Assembly: GCA_944385485.1 (NCBI GenBank)
Contig: CALWXL010000011.1
Span: 1 to 32,396, forward strand
Reading direction: 5' to 3'
Length of the DNA stretch: 32,396 bases
DNA from: an uncultured Oscillospiraceae bacterium
Lineage (GTDB): Bacteria; Bacillota; Clostridia; Oscillospirales; Oscillospiraceae
A model generated the notes under the pieces. The model saw only the letters and a list, made by a program, of their open reading frames with translations. It ran no database searches and was not told the origin of the DNA. The position numbers and the translations under genes were made by a program. This document shows positions 31,351-32,396 of this stretch, piece by piece. How positions within the stretch are numbered: position 1 is the stretch's first letter; every line of letters begins with the position of its first letter.

Positions 31351-32396
31351 ATGCAAAAGAACAGGACAAGTGCCCCCCTGCTGCGGGGTCTGCGGCAGGG
31401 CATCGCCCTCTTCCTGACAGCTGTGGCCCTGTGGATCGTCTATCTCACCGCCGACCCCGCTGTGGCCCTTGAAAAACTCAAACAGCTGGCCCAACTAGAC
31501 CAGCTGACCGAAACCCTTTTGAATTTGGAACTGCCCTGGAGCACCCAGCCCTCCACACCGCTGTGGCAGCAGGTGATTTTGGGCCAGTCCTCCCTGCTCT
31601 CAGGGGCTGCCCAGGCCACCCCAGTTCCCACGGCCACACCCACGCCCCAGCCCACCGCCACCCCAGAGCCGGAGGCCGTGGAGGAGGAGAAAGACGAAAC
31701 GCCGCCCCAGACCACCACCGCCCCGGACGGCATCATCCCCAGCACCTTGAAGGCCAGCGATTCCCCCGTCTACGTCACCCAGGGCAACGTGAGCATCCGC
31801 AATTACACCGACTACTCTTTGGACATAAACGCCCTGTTGGAGGCCGCTCCCCAGCTCACCCCTGCGGAGGATGGCCCGGATATTCTCATCTATCATTCCC
31901 ATGCCACCGAGGCCTATACCATGGACGGCACGGATATGTATGAGGAGAGCGACAGCTACCGCACGTTGAACACCGAGCAGAACATGGTGCGGGTAGGCAC
32001 CGAGATGACCAAGATTTTGGAGGCGGCGGGACTGGAGGTTATCCACGACACCACCCTCTATGACTACCCGGACTACAACGACGCCTACAACCGTTCCTCT
32101 CAGGCCGTAAAGGAGACCCTGGACAAATATCCCTCCATCCGCCTGGTTATTGATGTGCACCGGGACGCCCTGGCCGGGAACGACGGCACCATCTATAAGA
32201 CAGTGGCCGGCACCGTGGAAAACTGCGCACAGATCATGATGGTCATGGGTACCGACTCCCTGGGCCAGACCCACCCCAATTGGCGGGTGAACCTGTCCCT
32301 GGCCACCTCCATCCAGAAAGCCCTGGCGGATAAGTGGTCCACCCTGGCCCGGCCCATCGCCCTGCGCACCTCCCGGTTCAACCAGCACTACTCCAC
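31351..32396 (+). CDS. spoIIP: Stage II sporulation protein P (partial, cut by the window end)
   Basis: The first 348 residues are seen, with no stop codon before the window ends. A membrane segment (residues ~17-32, 'GIALFLTAVALWIVYL') is followed by a Pro/Thr-rich linker ('TPVPTATPTPQPTATPEPE', ~90-110). The amidase_3-like domain then has 'ILIYHSHATEAYT' near residue 180 and 'LVIDVHRDAL' near 268 with the zinc-binding His residues. SpoIIP is a peptidoglycan amidase that works with SpoIID and SpoIIM during forespore engulfment. Presence of the gene marks the organism as a spore former or a close relative of one. GGAGAGG (31336-31342) lies 8 nt before ATG 31351. Confidence 0.95.
   Translation, partial: MQKNRTSAPLLRGLRQGIALFLTAVALWIVYLTADPAVALEKLKQLAQLDQLTETLLNLELPWSTQPSTPLWQQVILGQSSLLSGAAQATPVPTATPTPQPTATPEPEAVEEEKDETPPQTTTAPDGIIPSTLKASDSPVYVTQGNVSIRNYTDYSLDINALLEAAPQLTPAEDGPDILIYHSHATEAYTMDGTDMYEESDSYRTLNTEQNMVRVGTEMTKILEAAGLEVIHDTTLYDYPDYNDAYNRSSQAVKETLDKYPSIRLVIDVHRDALAGNDGTIYKTVAGTVENCAQIMMVMGTDSLGQTHPNWRVNLSLATSIQKALADKWSTLARPIALRTSRFNQHYS

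Overview
The window looks like chromosomal DNA from a GC-rich, low-oxygen, endospore-forming Clostridia member, probably an Oscillospiraceae-type gut bacterium. This is inferred from strong AGGAGG ribosome sites, consensus sigma-A promoters, the Asp23-FakA pair, an arginine deiminase operon, spoIIP, and the family-typical surface proteins. No rRNA, CRISPR array, prophage or complete insertion sequence was seen.

Layout. (1) 25-3249: tRNA-Gly(GCC) with its terminator, a tandem hairpin cluster, a monovalent cation/proton antiporter, and convergent cinA. (2) 3351-11640: one long operon that encodes the whole route from PEP plus erythrose-4-phosphate to chorismate and on to phenylpyruvate. The order is aroF (DAHP synthase), a small DUF6054-like gene, aroB, aroA, aroC, pheA, a fused aroK-aroQ, and aroE. 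It is preceded by a consensus-like promoter, a 31-codon leader ORF with 9 Phe/Tyr codons, a possible antiterminator and a strong intrinsic terminator. This is a textbook-style aromatic amino acid attenuator and is the most notable find of the window. No tyrA (prephenate dehydrogenase) gene is present. (3) 11795-14322: a secreted discoidin-domain protein with a probable C-terminal frameshift, and a small membrane protein on the other strand. (4) 14527-16690: Asp23 protein and FakA/YloV-type fatty acid kinase. (5) 16854-18413: a minus-strand MarR regulator and FUSC-type membrane protein. The FUSC gene is broken at a G7 tract. The promoter is fully consensus and overlaps a palindromic operator. 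(6) 18559-22828: a candidate 33-aa ORF, prfB without programmed frameshift, and a large CAP-domain surface protein with Cys-rich tandem repeats and a sortase-like tail. (7) 22879-28156: arcA-arcB-arcC-arcD-like arginine catabolism genes, with 660 bp of hairpin-rich repeat DNA between arcC and the transporter. (8) 28159-31289 minus strand: nadE followed by two half-size chromate-transporter-family genes, each overlapping the next by 4 nt. (9) 31351-end: spoIIP, cut by the window edge.

Three copies of a paired double-hairpin repeat (8447, 16692, 26413) are dispersed between genes, one of them inside the aromatic operon. Their inner stems differ in sequence but keep base pairing.
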